Source: Chelatococcus sambhunathii (GTDB lineage Bacteria > Pseudomonadota > Alphaproteobacteria > Rhizobiales > Beijerinckiaceae). Taken from it: a stretch of 64,000 nt of DNA. The notes under the pieces are model-generated. The model was not told the DNA's origin, did no database searches, and worked only from the letters and a program-made list of their open reading frames with translations. Below are positions 17,905 through 27,026 of this stretch, piece after piece. Each line of letters opens with the position of its first letter. Position 1 is the first letter of the stretch. Where the stretch lies: assembly GCF_001418005.1 (NCBI RefSeq), contig NZ_LIOL01000001.1:558001-622000 (forward strand). Direction: 5' to 3'. A program made the translations under genes and the position numbers.

Positions 17905-18291
17905 TCACGCCGGGGCCAGCGGATCGTTTTCGAGCAGGATGGGCCGTCCGTGCGGCGTCGCCCGTGCGGCCCTGTCCCAGGCGGCGCAGCGCTCGGCAAG
18001 CGCCTCGGGCGCGGCGACGCCCTTCTCGGCGACGAGCCTCTCCAGCGCCGCGAGCCAATGGTGGTAATAGCTGTCGCCGAGGTCGGGATCACCCGCCGCC
18101 TGCGCGCGGCGGATCTCCTGCGACAACGCCTCGGCCCATTCGCTCCAGGTGAAGAGCCCGGCCTCGTTGAGCGCCACCGCCATGGCGAAGGCCTCAGCCT
18201 CCCAAGGCTCGCGGAATACGGGCCCGTCCGCGTCCCGCGCCACTGGCGTGATGCTGCAGACGGCATCGAGCAGTGTATCCGCCGCGCTCAT
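17905..18291 (-). CDS. Nitrile hydratase accessory protein
   Basis: A 128-aa protein with the family hallmarks FREPWEAEAFAMAVAL and FTWSEWAEALSQEI, which resemble the N-terminal part of the nitrile hydratase beta subunit. In cobalt enzymes this P14K/NthE-type activator helps load the metal and oxidise the active-site cysteines by subunit swapping. The ATG at 18291 overlaps the beta-subunit TGA (ATGA), so alpha, beta and activator are translationally coupled. It is the last gene of the operon. Confidence 0.9.
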   Translation of the reverse strand: MSAADTLLDAVCSITPVARDADGPVFREPWEAEAFAMAVALNEAGLFTWSEWAEALSQEIRRAQAAGDPDLGDSYYHHWLAALERLVAEKGVAAPEALAERCAAWDRAARATPHGRPILLENDPLAPA

Positions 18292-18953
18292 GCCGCCGCT
18301 CCTTCGAGATAGCTCTCCCAGGCGTCGATCGAGACGGTGAGCGTCGCATCGCCGTCCGCGCCCCACAGTTCGGCCCCCGAGAAGGCAACGGTGTAGAGCC
18401 ATTGCGGGCACTCACCCTTCCCGTGCGCGTGGGTGTCGGGAAAGACGAAGACGCCGTTGACGCGCGCGATGATTCCGACCTTGCCGCGGGCATAGCGCGG
18501 CAGGCGCGTGTGGCCGGTAGGGTGCATCACCTTCGTGCGCACCCGCTCGCCCACCGCGAAGCGGGCGGGCGCCTCAGCCGGCCGGTCGTACTGCGTGCCC
18601 CGCGCGAGCACGGTGGGCACGTCCGCGGCCTTCAGCACGCGCTGGCCGGGATCGCCCGGCGCCAGCGCCCGGCCGGCCGCCAGCTCTTCCGCCGTCACCA
18701 GCCCGCGGGCGAGCAGCAGCTTCTCCAGCCCCTTGATCCAGATCTCGTAATAGCTCGACGACAGATAATCGGCCGGGGGGAGCGTCTCGCGCGCATGGCG
18801 GCTCGCATCGATGTTCCATTCGCCCATCGCGCCGGCGGCGAGGGTGACGGCGAGCGCCCGCTTCTCCCAGGGAGCGTGGAAGCGCACGTCCTCCGGCTCC
18901 GGCTCCACCGGGCCGAAGCCCATCATACCGCCGAGGTCCTGCGCGCCGTTCAT
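18288..18953 (-). CDS. nthB: Nitrile hydratase subunit beta
   Basis: A 221-aa subunit starting [15 protein letters not shown], the near-invariant N-terminus of the family. It continues with [20 protein letters not shown] and a C-terminal SH3-like barrel ([34 protein letters not shown]). It pairs with alpha to form the active enzyme that hydrates nitriles to amides. ATGA overlaps exist with both neighbours. Length is normal for cobalt-type beta subunits. Confidence 0.95.
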   Translation of the reverse strand: MNGAQDLGGMMGFGPVEPEPEDVRFHAPWEKRALAVTLAAGAMGEWNIDASRHARETLPPADYLSSSYYEIWIKGLEKLLLARGLVTAEELAAGRALAPGDPGQRVLKAADVPTVLARGTQYDRPAEAPARFAVGERVRTKVMHPTGHTRLPRYARGKVGIIARVNGVFVFPDTHAHGKGECPQWLYTVAFSGAELWGADGDATLTVSIDAWESYLEGAAA

Positions 18954-19600
18954 GCCCGCCCCTCTTCGGGTGTGCGGGCCAGGCCCGTTCCGATCATCGA
19001 ATCGCGTGTCACGAGCCGCGCCAGCGCCTCCTCGTCCCAGCCCTCGGTGCCGGCCGGGCGCATGGGGATGACGAGATAGCGCGTCTCGGCCGTCGAATCC
19101 CACACGCGGATACGCGTCGCCGCGGGCAGGGTGATGCCGAAATCGGCCAGCACGCCGCGCGGGTCGATGACCGCGCGCGAGCGGTAGGGCGCCGACTTGT
19201 ACCAGACCGGCGGCAGGCCCAGCACCGGCCACGGATAGCAGGAGCACAGCGTGCAGACGACGAGGTTGTGCTCCTCCGCCGTGTTCTCGACGGCGACCAT
19301 GTGCTCGCCCTGGCGGCCGGTGAAGCCGAGCGAATGGATCGCCGCCGTCGCATCCGTGCGCAGCAAGGCACGGTACTCCTCGTCCACCCAGGCCTTGGCG
19401 ACCACCCGCGCGCCGTTGCGCGGGCCGATCTTCGTCTCATAGGTATCAATCAGCACGTCGAGCGCGGCGGGATCGACATAGCCCTTCTCGACCAAAATCG
19501 ATTCCAGCGCCCTGACGCGCAGCGCCATGGGCGAGAGCTCGCTGCCCTCGTGATCGTGGTCGCGATCATCGTGGTGATGGCCGTGGGAATGCTCGTGCAT
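18950..19600 (-). CDS. nthA: Nitrile hydratase subunit alpha, cobalt type, with His-rich N-terminus
   Basis: A 216-aa catalytic subunit. The metal site [10 protein letters not shown] has Thr in the third position, the cobalt-type signature (iron enzymes carry Ser). Three cysteines and backbone amides bind the metal, with two oxidised to sulfinic/sulfenic acid. The N-terminus [19 protein letters not shown] is extremely rich in His and Asp and precedes the normal start of the fold; it may collect cobalt. The ATG at 19600 was chosen because upstream sequence in this frame is low-quality coding. It is first in the three-gene operon. No amidase gene is adjacent. Confidence 0.95.
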   Translation of the reverse strand: MHEHSHGHHHDDRDHDHEGSELSPMALRVRALESILVEKGYVDPAALDVLIDTYETKIGPRNGARVVAKAWVDEEYRALLRTDATAAIHSLGFTGRQGEHMVAVENTAEEHNLVVCTLCSCYPWPVLGLPPVWYKSAPYRSRAVIDPRGVLADFGITLPAATRIRVWDSTAETRYLVIPMRPAGTEGWDEEALARLVTRDSMIGTGLARTPEEGRA

Positions 19601-19802
19601 GGCGCCTCGCACCGAAGGGCAGGATCGGCGGCGATCATAGCGCCCGCTCGCCGGGGGAGCGAGCCCGTTCCGGTCCTGCCTCCCCTTCCCACGCGCCGCC
19701 TTTCCCCCGTGTTGGTGATTGACCCGCGACCGCTTCCCCCCTAGTCCCTCGCCTGCACGTCCCTCGCCTTCAAGTCCCGCCCCCTGCCGCACGAGAGTTC
19801 CC

Positions 19803-20339
19803 GTGCCGAACGCCCAGCCCGAACGCCCACTGCCCGCACGCCTCGCCGTCGCGCTCGAGATGCCGGTCCTCGCCATCGGCAACATCGTGTCCTGGTGCGC
19901 CATCCTGATGGTGGTCGTCGAATTCGCCGTCGTGCTCATGCGCTACGTCTTCGGCATCGGCTTCATCGCCCTGCAGGAGAGCGTCATCTACCTGCATGCC
20001 GCCACCTTCATGCTGGCCTCGGGCGCCGTGCTGGCGCGGGACGGGCACGTGCGCGTGGATGTGGTCTACAGCCGGCTCGGCCCCCGTTCGCGCGCGCTCG
20101 TCGACCTCTTCGGGGCGCTTCTTTTCGTCGTGCCGCTGGCGCTGCTGACCTTCGACGTCGCCCTGCCCTATGTCGCGCGCTCCTGGGCGATCCTCGAAGG
20201 CTCGCGCGAGACGAGCGGCCTGCCCTTCGTCTACCTGCTCAAGACCCTGATCCCCGCCTTTGCCGTGCTTCTTGCCGTCGAGGGCATCGCCATGGCGCTC
20301 AAGGCGCTCGCCGCGCTCGCAGCCGGCAGGGAGCGTTGA
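19803..20339 (+). CDS. dctQ: TRAP transporter small permease DctQ
   Basis: A 178-aa membrane protein with four hydrophobic segments. The DctQ pattern is visible in [21 protein letters not shown] and the following [16 protein letters not shown]. The GTG at 19803 follows CACGAGAG; a TTG further upstream gives an unlikely Pro/Ser-rich extension. The gene precedes dctM by 2 bp. It is the accessory membrane subunit of a sodium-driven organic acid importer. Confidence 0.87.
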   Translation: MPNAQPERPLPARLAVALEMPVLAIGNIVSWCAILMVVVEFAVVLMRYVFGIGFIALQESVIYLHAATFMLASGAVLARDGHVRVDVVYSRLGPRSRALVDLFGALLFVVPLALLTFDVALPYVARSWAILEGSRETSGLPFVYLLKTLIPAFAVLLAVEGIAMALKALAALAAGRER

Positions 20340-20341
20340 GC

Positions 20342-21913
20342 GTGCTCCACGACATCCTCGGCCTTGCCATGTTCGGCAGCGCCTTCGCGCTGCTCCTCAC
20401 CGGCTTTCCCGTCGCTTTCGCGCTCGCAGGCTGCGCGCTCGTCTTCTTCGCCATCGGCCTGATGACCGGGGCGATGCCCTATGCCTTCCTGCAGGCATTT
20501 CCCCAGCGCATCTACGGCATCATGACCAACGACGTGCTGGTCGCCATCCCGCTCTTCGTGCTGATGGGCGTGGTGCTGGAGCGCTCGCGCGTCGCGGAGG
20601 AGCTGATCGACACCTGCGCCCGCCTGTTCGGCGCCGTGCGCGGCGGGCTCGGCCTCTCGATCTTCCTCGTCGGCGCGCTTCTTGCCGCGACGACCGGCGT
20701 CGTCGGCGCCACCGTCGTCACCATGGGGCTGATGGCCCTGCCGCCGATGCTGCGCCACGGCTATTCGCGCTCGCTGGCAGCGGGCTCCGTCGCGGCCGCC
20801 GGCACGCTCGGCCAGATCATCCCGCCGTCCATCGTGCTCGTCGTGCTCGGCGACCAACTCGGCACGGCCTATCAGAGCGCCCAGCTCGCGCTCGGCAATT
20901 TCGCGCCGGAGACCGTGTCGGTCGGCGACCTCTTCGCCGGCGCGGTCGTTCCCGGCCTGCTGCTCGTCCTGCTCTACGTGCTCTATCAGGTGCTCGTCGC
21001 GTGGCTGCGGCCCGCATTCGCGCCGGCCCTGCCGGCGGAGGCCCGCGACCTCGGCCCTTCGCCGGTCGCAACCGTCGTGCGCGCTGTCGTGCCGACGGTG
21101 GCGCTCATCGTCGCCGTGCTCGGCTCGATCCTCGGCGGCGTGGCGACACCGACGGAGGCGGCGGCCGTCGGCGCGGTCGGCGCCATCCTGATCGCGGCCG
21201 ACCGACGCGGGCGCAGAAGCGCCTTCATCGCGCGCTCCACCGCCGCCGCGCTGCTCGCTCTCCTCGTCCTCACCGCCTTCGTCGATCTGCGCCTCGGGCG
21301 CGAGGTCGTGACGGCGGGCCAGTCCGCCGGCATCCTCTTGGCAGCGGCGCTGTGTGCGCTCGTCGCGGCAGGCCTCCTCCACGCCCTCTGGCGACTGGCC
21401 GCAGACGGGCTCTTCAAGACCATCGCCCGCGCCACGACCGACGTGACGGCGATGATCTTCGCCATCCTCATCGGCGCGACGCTGTTCAGCCTCGTCTTCC
21501 GCGGCCTCGGCGGCGAGGACCTCGTCAAGGATGCCCTCTCGGCCATGCCGGGCGGCCCGGCGGGAGCGGTGCTCCTCGTCATGGCCGTGATGTTCTTCCT
21601 CGGCTTCTTCCTCGACTTTCTCGAGATCGTCTTCGTCGTCGTGCCGATCGTCGCCCCCGCGCTCCTGCAGATGGAGGGCATCGATCCCGTCTGGCTCGGC
21701 GTGATGATGGCGGTGAACCTGCAGACCTCGTTCCTCACCCCGCCCTTCGGGCCGACGCTGTTCTACCTGCGCGGCGTCGCCCCGCCAGAGGTGCGTACAG
21801 CGGATATCTACAGGGGCGTCGCGCCCTTCGTTGCCATCCAGCTCGCCGTGCTCGCCATCCTGTGGCTGTTCCCCGCCCTTGCCACGGCCCTCCCGCGGGC
21901 GCTCTACGGCTAG
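20342..21913 (+). CDS. dctM: TRAP transporter large permease DctM
   Basis: A 523-aa inner-membrane protein, longer than the usual 430 or so because of an insert with extra hydrophobic helices between about residues 275 and 355. Family motifs include AATTGVVGATVVTMGLMALPPM, IIPPSIVLVVLGDQLG and the C-terminal LQTSFLTPPFGPTLFYLRG. The long form is the one found with mannitol/chloroaromatic-type TRAP systems. It starts at GTG 20342, right after dctQ. No DctP binding protein is encoded nearby. Its TAG stop forms part of a palindrome shared with the convergent gene. Confidence 0.9.
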   Translation: MLHDILGLAMFGSAFALLLTGFPVAFALAGCALVFFAIGLMTGAMPYAFLQAFPQRIYGIMTNDVLVAIPLFVLMGVVLERSRVAEELIDTCARLFGAVRGGLGLSIFLVGALLAATTGVVGATVVTMGLMALPPMLRHGYSRSLAAGSVAAAGTLGQIIPPSIVLVVLGDQLGTAYQSAQLALGNFAPETVSVGDLFAGAVVPGLLLVLLYVLYQVLVAWLRPAFAPALPAEARDLGPSPVATVVRAVVPTVALIVAVLGSILGGVATPTEAAAVGAVGAILIAADRRGRRSAFIARSTAAALLALLVLTAFVDLRLGREVVTAGQSAGILLAAALCALVAAGLLHALWRLAADGLFKTIARATTDVTAMIFAILIGATLFSLVFRGLGGEDLVKDALSAMPGGPAGAVLLVMAVMFFLGFFLDFLEIVFVVVPIVAPALLQMEGIDPVWLGVMMAVNLQTSFLTPPFGPTLFYLRGVAPPEVRTADIYRGVAPFVAIQLAVLAILWLFPALATALPRALYG

Positions 21914-21959
21914 AGTCCGGACTGATCGGCTTGATTCAACCCGATCGGATCCGGCTCTA
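21911..21959. repeat. 49-bp imperfect palindrome covering two convergent stop codons
   Basis: The left arm begins TAGAGTCCGGACTGATCGG and the right arm ends CCGATCGGATCCGGCTCTA, around an 11-bp AT-richer loop. The TAG of dctM (21911-21913) and the minus-strand TAG of the DUF1045 gene (21957-21959) are the two ends. It could serve as a bidirectional terminator. Its TAGAG...CTCTA form resembles dispersed palindromes common in Hyphomicrobiales. Confidence 0.65.
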
Positions 21960-22679
21960 AGCGCCGAGGGCAGCGCGGCCGACGATGCGGAAGCGCTCGC
22001 CCGGCCCGTCCTGCCGGCAGAGGGCGAGCGCATCGACGAGGACGTCCGCCGGCGGCACGTGCTCCGCATAGGCGAGGGCGAGCGCCGCCTCGGTGCGCGC
22101 CACGTCCTCGCGCGGCACGCGCCCGGTCAGCGTCATGTGGAAGCGGAATTCCTCGAGCACATAAGGGTAGCCGTAGGTCTCGAGATGCTGCCGCTGGCGT
22201 TCGGAGAGCGTCTCCGGCCGGCGCTTGGCGATCTCGTCGCCGTTCGCTGGTGCGCGGAAAGGCTCGAAGGCGGGGACGAGCGCCCGCTCCAGCTGCGCGA
22301 GCTCCGCGGATGGCCGGGCCTCGACGAGCGCGAGGAAGGCGCCTTCCGCCGGCCGCCGGCCGATGGCCGTCAGGATGAGGCGCGGCAGGGTGAAAGCCGA
22401 CCGCGCCTCGGCGAAGTCGACGAGAGCCGCGATGAGGTCGCTCTCGGCCTGGCCCTCGGCCAGGCGGAACGGCGCCTTCAGCGTGGCGTGGAAGGCATAG
22501 CGCCGCGGCTCCTCCGTCAGCCTGTGGAAGGCCTCCGCATCGAGGCCGCGCGGGACGATCTGCGGCACCTCCTCGCCCGTCGCCCCGTCATAGCCGAGGA
22601 TGCCGGAGCCGAAGCGCCACAGCGGATCGTCGGAATGGGGCGCGAAATAGATGGCGTAACGCGAACCGTTGGATGACAT
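21957..22679 (-). CDS. DUF1045 family 2H phosphoesterase-like protein
   Basis: A 240-aa protein of the DUF1045 / phosphonate-operon family. The two conserved His-x-Thr motifs of the 2H phosphoesterase superfamily are visible: HATLKAPF near residue 65 and FHMTLTG near residue 180. N-terminal RYAIYFAPHSDDPLWRFGSGILGYD is characteristic of the family. It is usually encoded in phosphonate (phn) operons and thought to act on a cyclic phosphate, but no phn gene is present here. The ATG at 22679 was chosen over a longer shadow frame. Confidence 0.88.
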   Translation of the reverse strand: MSSNGSRYAIYFAPHSDDPLWRFGSGILGYDGATGEEVPQIVPRGLDAEAFHRLTEEPRRYAFHATLKAPFRLAEGQAESDLIAALVDFAEARSAFTLPRLILTAIGRRPAEGAFLALVEARPSAELAQLERALVPAFEPFRAPANGDEIAKRRPETLSERQRQHLETYGYPYVLEEFRFHMTLTGRVPREDVARTEAALALAYAEHVPPADVLVDALALCRQDGPGERFRIVGRAALGA

Positions 22680-22863
22680 TTCACCACTCGTTTGGAGAAT
22701 GGTCGCGGTGAGGGAGCGACTCGGCCGCGCCTGCGATCGAACGCAGCCGACAAGCCATAGAGCGGCCGGGGCTTTTTCGCCAGCCGCCCCCGACGAGGCC
22801 GAAGGCCAAGGCCTCTTGCCTTTCGCCGCCACCATGCTGTAGTGCCAAGACCGTGACGTCACC

Positions 22864-23154
22864 ATGAAGCCGCCGCGCGGCACGGGGAAGACAGAAGTGG
22901 CTGAAGCGCAGAAGGCCCGCACCTCCCGCACCCTCGTCACGCTCATCAGCGTGGCCGTGCTCGTCGGCACCGAGGTGTTCGCCGTCGCCATCGCGGCCGG
23001 CTGGGCCATTGCCGGCATCTTCGAGCTCGGCCAGACCGTAGGCTATGTGCTGATGGGGCTCTTCGCCCTCGTCGGCCTTTGGGCGATGGTCGGCTTCATG
23101 CGACAGGCCTCCCGGGCCGAAGGCGCCCACGGGGCGGGCGGCCACAAGGCTTGA
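22864..23154 (+). CDS. Small two-helix membrane protein, function unknown
   Basis: A 96-aa protein with a basic N-terminus, two hydrophobic helices (around TLVTLISVAVLVGTEVFAVA and GYVLMGLFALVGLWAMVGF) and a Gly/His-ending tail. I do not recognise a named family. It is divergent from the DUF1045 gene and convergent with the DUF1850 gene, so it is probably transcribed alone. The ribosome site is weak; ATG at 22864 is the only good start. Confidence 0.65.
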   Translation: MKPPRGTGKTEVAEAQKARTSRTLVTLISVAVLVGTEVFAVAIAAGWAIAGIFELGQTVGYVLMGLFALVGLWAMVGFMRQASRAEGAHGAGGHKA

Positions 23155-23165
23155 TCAAGGCCCGA

Positions 23166-23540
23166 TCAGGGTCGGTCGCACGCCCGCAGCGTCACCGGAT
23201 CCGCTGCCTGCGGCACGAGCCGCTCGAGCGGCCTGCATAGCCCTTCCACGCAGAGATACCAGTCCGCCACCGCCTGCGAGCGCCGCATGACGACCGTGTC
23301 CTGCGGCGGCAGCGATGGTGTCCAGCGCCAGAAGCCGTCGATCAGCCGGGCATCCGGCCCCGGGTCCATGCCCGCGCCGGAGCCCTTGACGCGCGCCTCG
23401 GCAATGGCGAGGCCCTGCTCCGTCAGCCGCCAGTCCTCCTCCCAGACGGTCTTTTCCACCGAATGGGTCCAGCCGAGCGTCAGGGCGGCCGTGCCGAGAT
23501 GCACGACGAGCCCCGCCGCCGCGAGGCACAGGCCGCTCAC
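23166..23540 (-). CDS. DUF1850 domain-containing protein
   Basis: A 124-aa protein with an N-terminal hydrophobic segment (LCLAAAGLVVHLGTAALTL) and then the DUF1850 core: GWTHSVEKTVWEEDWRL, a glycine/acidic stretch and FWRWTPSLPPQDTVVMRRS. DUF1850 genes nearly always follow TAXI-TRAP fused permeases, as here. The GTG start at 23540 overlaps the permease stop (GTGA). A periplasmic accessory role for the transporter is inferred from this constant linkage. Confidence 0.88.
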   Translation of the reverse strand: MSGLCLAAAGLVVHLGTAALTLGWTHSVEKTVWEEDWRLTEQGLAIAEARVKGSGAGMDPGPDARLIDGFWRWTPSLPPQDTVVMRRSQAVADWYLCVEGLCRPLERLVPQAADPVTLRACDRP

Positions 23541-25810
23541 GCGGCCGAGGCCGGCCGTGCGCCGCGGCGCGTGCGCCACCAGTGCCAGCCGAGCACCACG
23601 GCTGCGAGCGCGAAGCCGATCTCGTCGGTCATCGACAAAGCCGCGAAGAGCGACAGCGCGGCGATGGTCGCGACGACGCGCTCCCATGTCTGCAGCGGCG
23701 ACCAGAGGTAGCCGATGGAAGCGATGCCCCACAGGCCGATGGCGAGGCCGGTCTTGAAGATCATGTAGCTGACATCCAGCCAGTAGGCGGCGCCCGAGAG
23801 GCCAGCGACCGGCTGTAGCATCAGCGCTGGATCGTAGACCGCCATGTAGGGGATGACAAAGCCCGGCAGCGCGATGCGCAGCGCCTGAAAGCCGATGCGG
23901 AAGCCATTCTCCTTCGCTATCGGAGCGGCCGCGAAGGCAGCGAGCGCCACCGGCGGCGTCAGATCCGCCATGATGCCGAAGTAGAACACGAACATGTGGC
24001 TGACGATCAGCGGCACGCCGAGGTCGAGCAGCGCCGGGGCCGCCAGCGACGATGTGATGATGTAGTTCGGGATCGTCGGGATGCCCATGCCGAGCAGCAG
24101 GCTGACGAACATCGTCAGCACCAGCGACAGCGCGAGCGAGCCCTTGCCGATGGAGACGACCCAGTTGCCGAAGATTGTGCCGATTCCCGTCAGCGTCATC
24201 GTGCCGATGACGATGCCAACGACGGCGCAGGCGAGGCCCACGGGCAGCGCTTGGCGCGCCCCCTCGGCGAGCGCGTCGCGGCACGCCGCCAACGTCTCGA
24301 CGCCGCCGCGCACGAAGAGGCTGGCGATGACGAGCACGGCGACGAGGCCGAGGATGACGAGGACGCCCCAGATCAGGAAAGTCGCGGCGAGAAGACCGAG
24401 GCCGACCCAGAACACGACGCGCATCGCCTCGTGCGCCAGCCCAGCCGCGACCGCCGCGCCGAGAATGAGCACCACCGTGAGGGCGAGTCCGACCGAACCG
24501 GAGAACAGGGGCGTGTAGCCGGCAAAGAGGAGGTAGACGAGCACCGCCAGCGGCAGCACCAGGTACCACTTCGTCGTGAAGGCCGTGAGAGCATTCGGCA
24601 ACTCCGACCTCGGCATGCCGGTGAGGCCGCAGCGCCCGGCTTCCAGGTGCACGGCCCAGAAGGCCGAGGCGAAGTAGAGGACCGCAGGCACGATGGCAGC
24701 CTGCACCACCTCGGCATAGGGCACGCCGATAGTCTCTGCCATGATGAAGGCGACCGCGCCCATGACTGGCGGCATGATCTGCCCGCCCATGGAAGCCGTC
24801 GCCTCGACACCGCCAGCGAAGGCCGCCCGGTAGCCGAAGCGCTTCATGAGCGGGATGGTGAACTGTCCCGTCGAGACGACATTGGCGACGCCAGAGCCGG
24901 AGATGGTCCCCATCAGTGCGGAGGAGAAGACGGACACCTTGGCCGGGCCGCCCCGGGCACCGCCGAAGAGCCCCATCGCCACGTCCGTGAAGAGCTGGAT
25001 CATCCCCGCCCGCTCCAGGAAGGAGCCGAACAGGATGAACAGGAAGATGTAGGTTGCCGACACGGCCGTCGGCACCGCATAGAGCCCCTCGGTGCCGAAG
25101 GACATGTGCTCGATCACCTGCTCCAGCGTGTAACCGCGATGGTCGAACGGCGCCGGCAGGTAGTTGCCGAAAAGGCAATAGCCGAGAAAAATCCCCGCCA
25201 CGATCGGCAGGGCTGGCCCCATCACGCGCCACACGAGAACGAACAGGATGACGATGGCGGCAATGCCGACAACGAAGTCCGACGGGATGAGTTCGCCCGC
25301 GCGCACCACGAGGTCGAAGTAGAAGACCCAGTGGTAGAGCCCGACGAGGAAGCCGCCGATGCCGAGCGCCCAGGCGATCGCGCGGCCCCAGGGGGTCTGC
25401 GAGCGGTGCATGGCAAGCAGGCCACCGGCGACGAGGCAGAGAAAGCCGACGTGGATCGTGCGCACGATCTGGCTCGGCACGCCGCCGCCGAATCGCGACA
25501 GCAGCACCATCGTCAGAGCGAGCGGCACGAAGGCATAGAGCGCCTCGGCGACCGGGCGGCCGCGCGCGGCATCGACCGCGATCTTCACGGCCCACAGGGC
25601 GAAGACGGCGCCGGTGACGACGATGAGGTCGACGCCCGGCAGGAAATCGCGGTCGAGCGGGATGCCGAAGGCTGTGACGATCTGGAAGAAGGAGAATGCG
25701 ACGGCGATCCAGAAGAGGATCCGGGCCGTCGCACCGGCGCCGAACCCCTCGGGCATCCCGTGTTCGGCGTTCACCGTCGCTGCAGCCTCACGGCCGGCCG
25801 TTTCTGCCAT
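23537..25810 (-). CDS. TRAP transporter fused 4TM/12TM permease
   Basis: A 757-aa polytopic membrane protein in which the DctQ-like and DctM-like parts are fused, the arrangement used with TAXI-type binding proteins. Family motifs include FGSFLERAGMIQLFTDVAMG, SGSGVANVVSTGQFTIPLMK, GGQIMPPVMGAVAFIMAE and LLLGMGIPTIPNYIITSSL. It begins at ATG 25810, 253 bp downstream of the binding-protein gene, with an intrinsic terminator in that gap. It likely imports a dicarboxylate or similar acid with sodium or protons; the substrate is unknown. Confidence 0.93.
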   Translation of the reverse strand: MAETAGREAAATVNAEHGMPEGFGAGATARILFWIAVAFSFFQIVTAFGIPLDRDFLPGVDLIVVTGAVFALWAVKIAVDAARGRPVAEALYAFVPLALTMVLLSRFGGGVPSQIVRTIHVGFLCLVAGGLLAMHRSQTPWGRAIAWALGIGGFLVGLYHWVFYFDLVVRAGELIPSDFVVGIAAIVILFVLVWRVMGPALPIVAGIFLGYCLFGNYLPAPFDHRGYTLEQVIEHMSFGTEGLYAVPTAVSATYIFLFILFGSFLERAGMIQLFTDVAMGLFGGARGGPAKVSVFSSALMGTISGSGVANVVSTGQFTIPLMKRFGYRAAFAGGVEATASMGGQIMPPVMGAVAFIMAETIGVPYAEVVQAAIVPAVLYFASAFWAVHLEAGRCGLTGMPRSELPNALTAFTTKWYLVLPLAVLVYLLFAGYTPLFSGSVGLALTVVLILGAAVAAGLAHEAMRVVFWVGLGLLAATFLIWGVLVILGLVAVLVIASLFVRGGVETLAACRDALAEGARQALPVGLACAVVGIVIGTMTLTGIGTIFGNWVVSIGKGSLALSLVLTMFVSLLLGMGIPTIPNYIITSSLAAPALLDLGVPLIVSHMFVFYFGIMADLTPPVALAAFAAAPIAKENGFRIGFQALRIALPGFVIPYMAVYDPALMLQPVAGLSGAAYWLDVSYMIFKTGLAIGLWGIASIGYLWSPLQTWERVVATIAALSLFAALSMTDEIGFALAAVVLGWHWWRTRRGARPASAA

Positions 25811-26012
25811 TGTCTACTCCCGAAGCGAAGCACCCGCCCCTGTTCGCGGCGCGTGCCGCGGCCGTGGGAGAGCGCCAGTACCCTTCTTCCCGACACGGCC
25901 CGCGCCTGCCGGTTTTCGTGCGCCGTCTCAACACCACCCATGCCGAATTTGCAAGGGCCCGATGCTGCGAACGAATATCGCCGCCGCGTGGGGGAGCACG
26001 AAACAAGCCATG

Positions 26013-26039
26013 AAAAAAGCGGGCGCAAGGCCCGCTTTT
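26013..26039 (-). terminator. Intrinsic terminator between TAXI binding protein and fused permease
   Basis: A perfect 10-bp stem (AAAAGCGGGC / GCCCGCTTTT) with a 5-base loop. Read on the minus strand it is followed by six U residues. It begins 25 bp after the stop of the TAXI gene. It would lower read-through to the permease genes, giving an excess of binding protein. Confidence 0.85.
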
Positions 26040-26063
26040 CTGCCGAGCCGTCCGTCGGACGGC

Positions 26064-27026
26064 TTATTGAGACACGCCCTTCTCCTTGAAGAAGCGCTCC
26101 GCGCCCGGGTGCAGCGGCACCGGCATACCGCCGAGGGCATTCTCGAGCTTGATCGACTTGGCTGCGCTGTGGGCCGCCGCGAGCTGGTCGAGGTTCTCGT
26201 AGATTGTCTTCGTCATCGCATAGACGAGATCGTCGGAGACATCGGCGCGGGTGACGAGAAAGTTGACGACCGCCGCGGTCGGCACGTCACCCGTCTGGCC
26301 GTTGTAGGTGCCCGCCGGGATCGTGCCGGCGATATAGGGCGCACCGACCTTCTCGACCACGTCGGCCGGAATCTCCACGACCGTGATGTCGACCGAAGCG
26401 GCAAGGTCGCGGATGGAGGCGACGCCGAGGCCGGCCGACTGCAGCGTGGCGTCGAGCTGGCGGTTCTTCATCAGCTCGACCGATTCGGCGAAGGGCAGGT
26501 ACTCCACCTTGCCGAGATCGTTGTAACCGAGCCCGGCCGCCTCCAGGATGGCACGGGCGTTGAGCTCGGTGCCCGACTTCGGCGCGCCGACCGACAGGCG
26601 CTTGCCCTTGAGGTCAGCCAGGGTCTTGATGCCCGATTCCTTGGACGCGACGATCTGGATGAAATTGGGATAGATCGCGGTGACGCCGCGCAGCTTGTCG
26701 AGCTTGCCCTTGAAGCCGGCTTCCGTGTCGCCTTCCCAGGCCAGCTTGACGCTGTCACCGAGCGCGAAGGCGATTTCGCCCTTGCCCTGCTGCAGCAGGT
26801 TGAGGTTCTCGACCGAGGCCTTGGTCGCCTGCACCGACGGCCGGGTGTCCGGGATCTTCTCCGCATAGATCTTCGACAGGGCGACGCCGAGCGGATAGTA
26901 CACGCCCGAGGTGCCACCGGTGAGCACGTTGATGAACTCGGCCGAGCGGGCCGGCAGGCTCGAAGCCATCAGCACGGCCGTGAGTGCCGCAGCTCCTGCA
27001 GTCATCGTCTTCATGAAGCGACGCAT
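26064..27026 (-). CDS. TAXI family TRAP transporter solute-binding protein
   Basis: A 320-aa periplasmic protein. The signal peptide MTAGAAALTAVLMASSLPARS is followed by the TAXI hallmark EFINVLTGGTSGVYYPLGVAL, and later by VGAPKSGTELNARAIL and a C-terminal LHPGAERFFKEKG. The ATG at 27026 has CGGGAGGAGGGAAG upstream; the very long open frame beyond it is an antisense shadow of opgG. It delivers ligand to the fused TRAP permease downstream. An intrinsic terminator follows directly. Confidence 0.94.
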   Translation of the reverse strand: MRRFMKTMTAGAAALTAVLMASSLPARSAEFINVLTGGTSGVYYPLGVALSKIYAEKIPDTRPSVQATKASVENLNLLQQGKGEIAFALGDSVKLAWEGDTEAGFKGKLDKLRGVTAIYPNFIQIVASKESGIKTLADLKGKRLSVGAPKSGTELNARAILEAAGLGYNDLGKVEYLPFAESVELMKNRQLDATLQSAGLGVASIRDLAASVDITVVEIPADVVEKVGAPYIAGTIPAGTYNGQTGDVPTAAVVNFLVTRADVSDDLVYAMTKTIYENLDQLAAAHSAAKSIKLENALGGMPVPLHPGAERFFKEKGVSQ

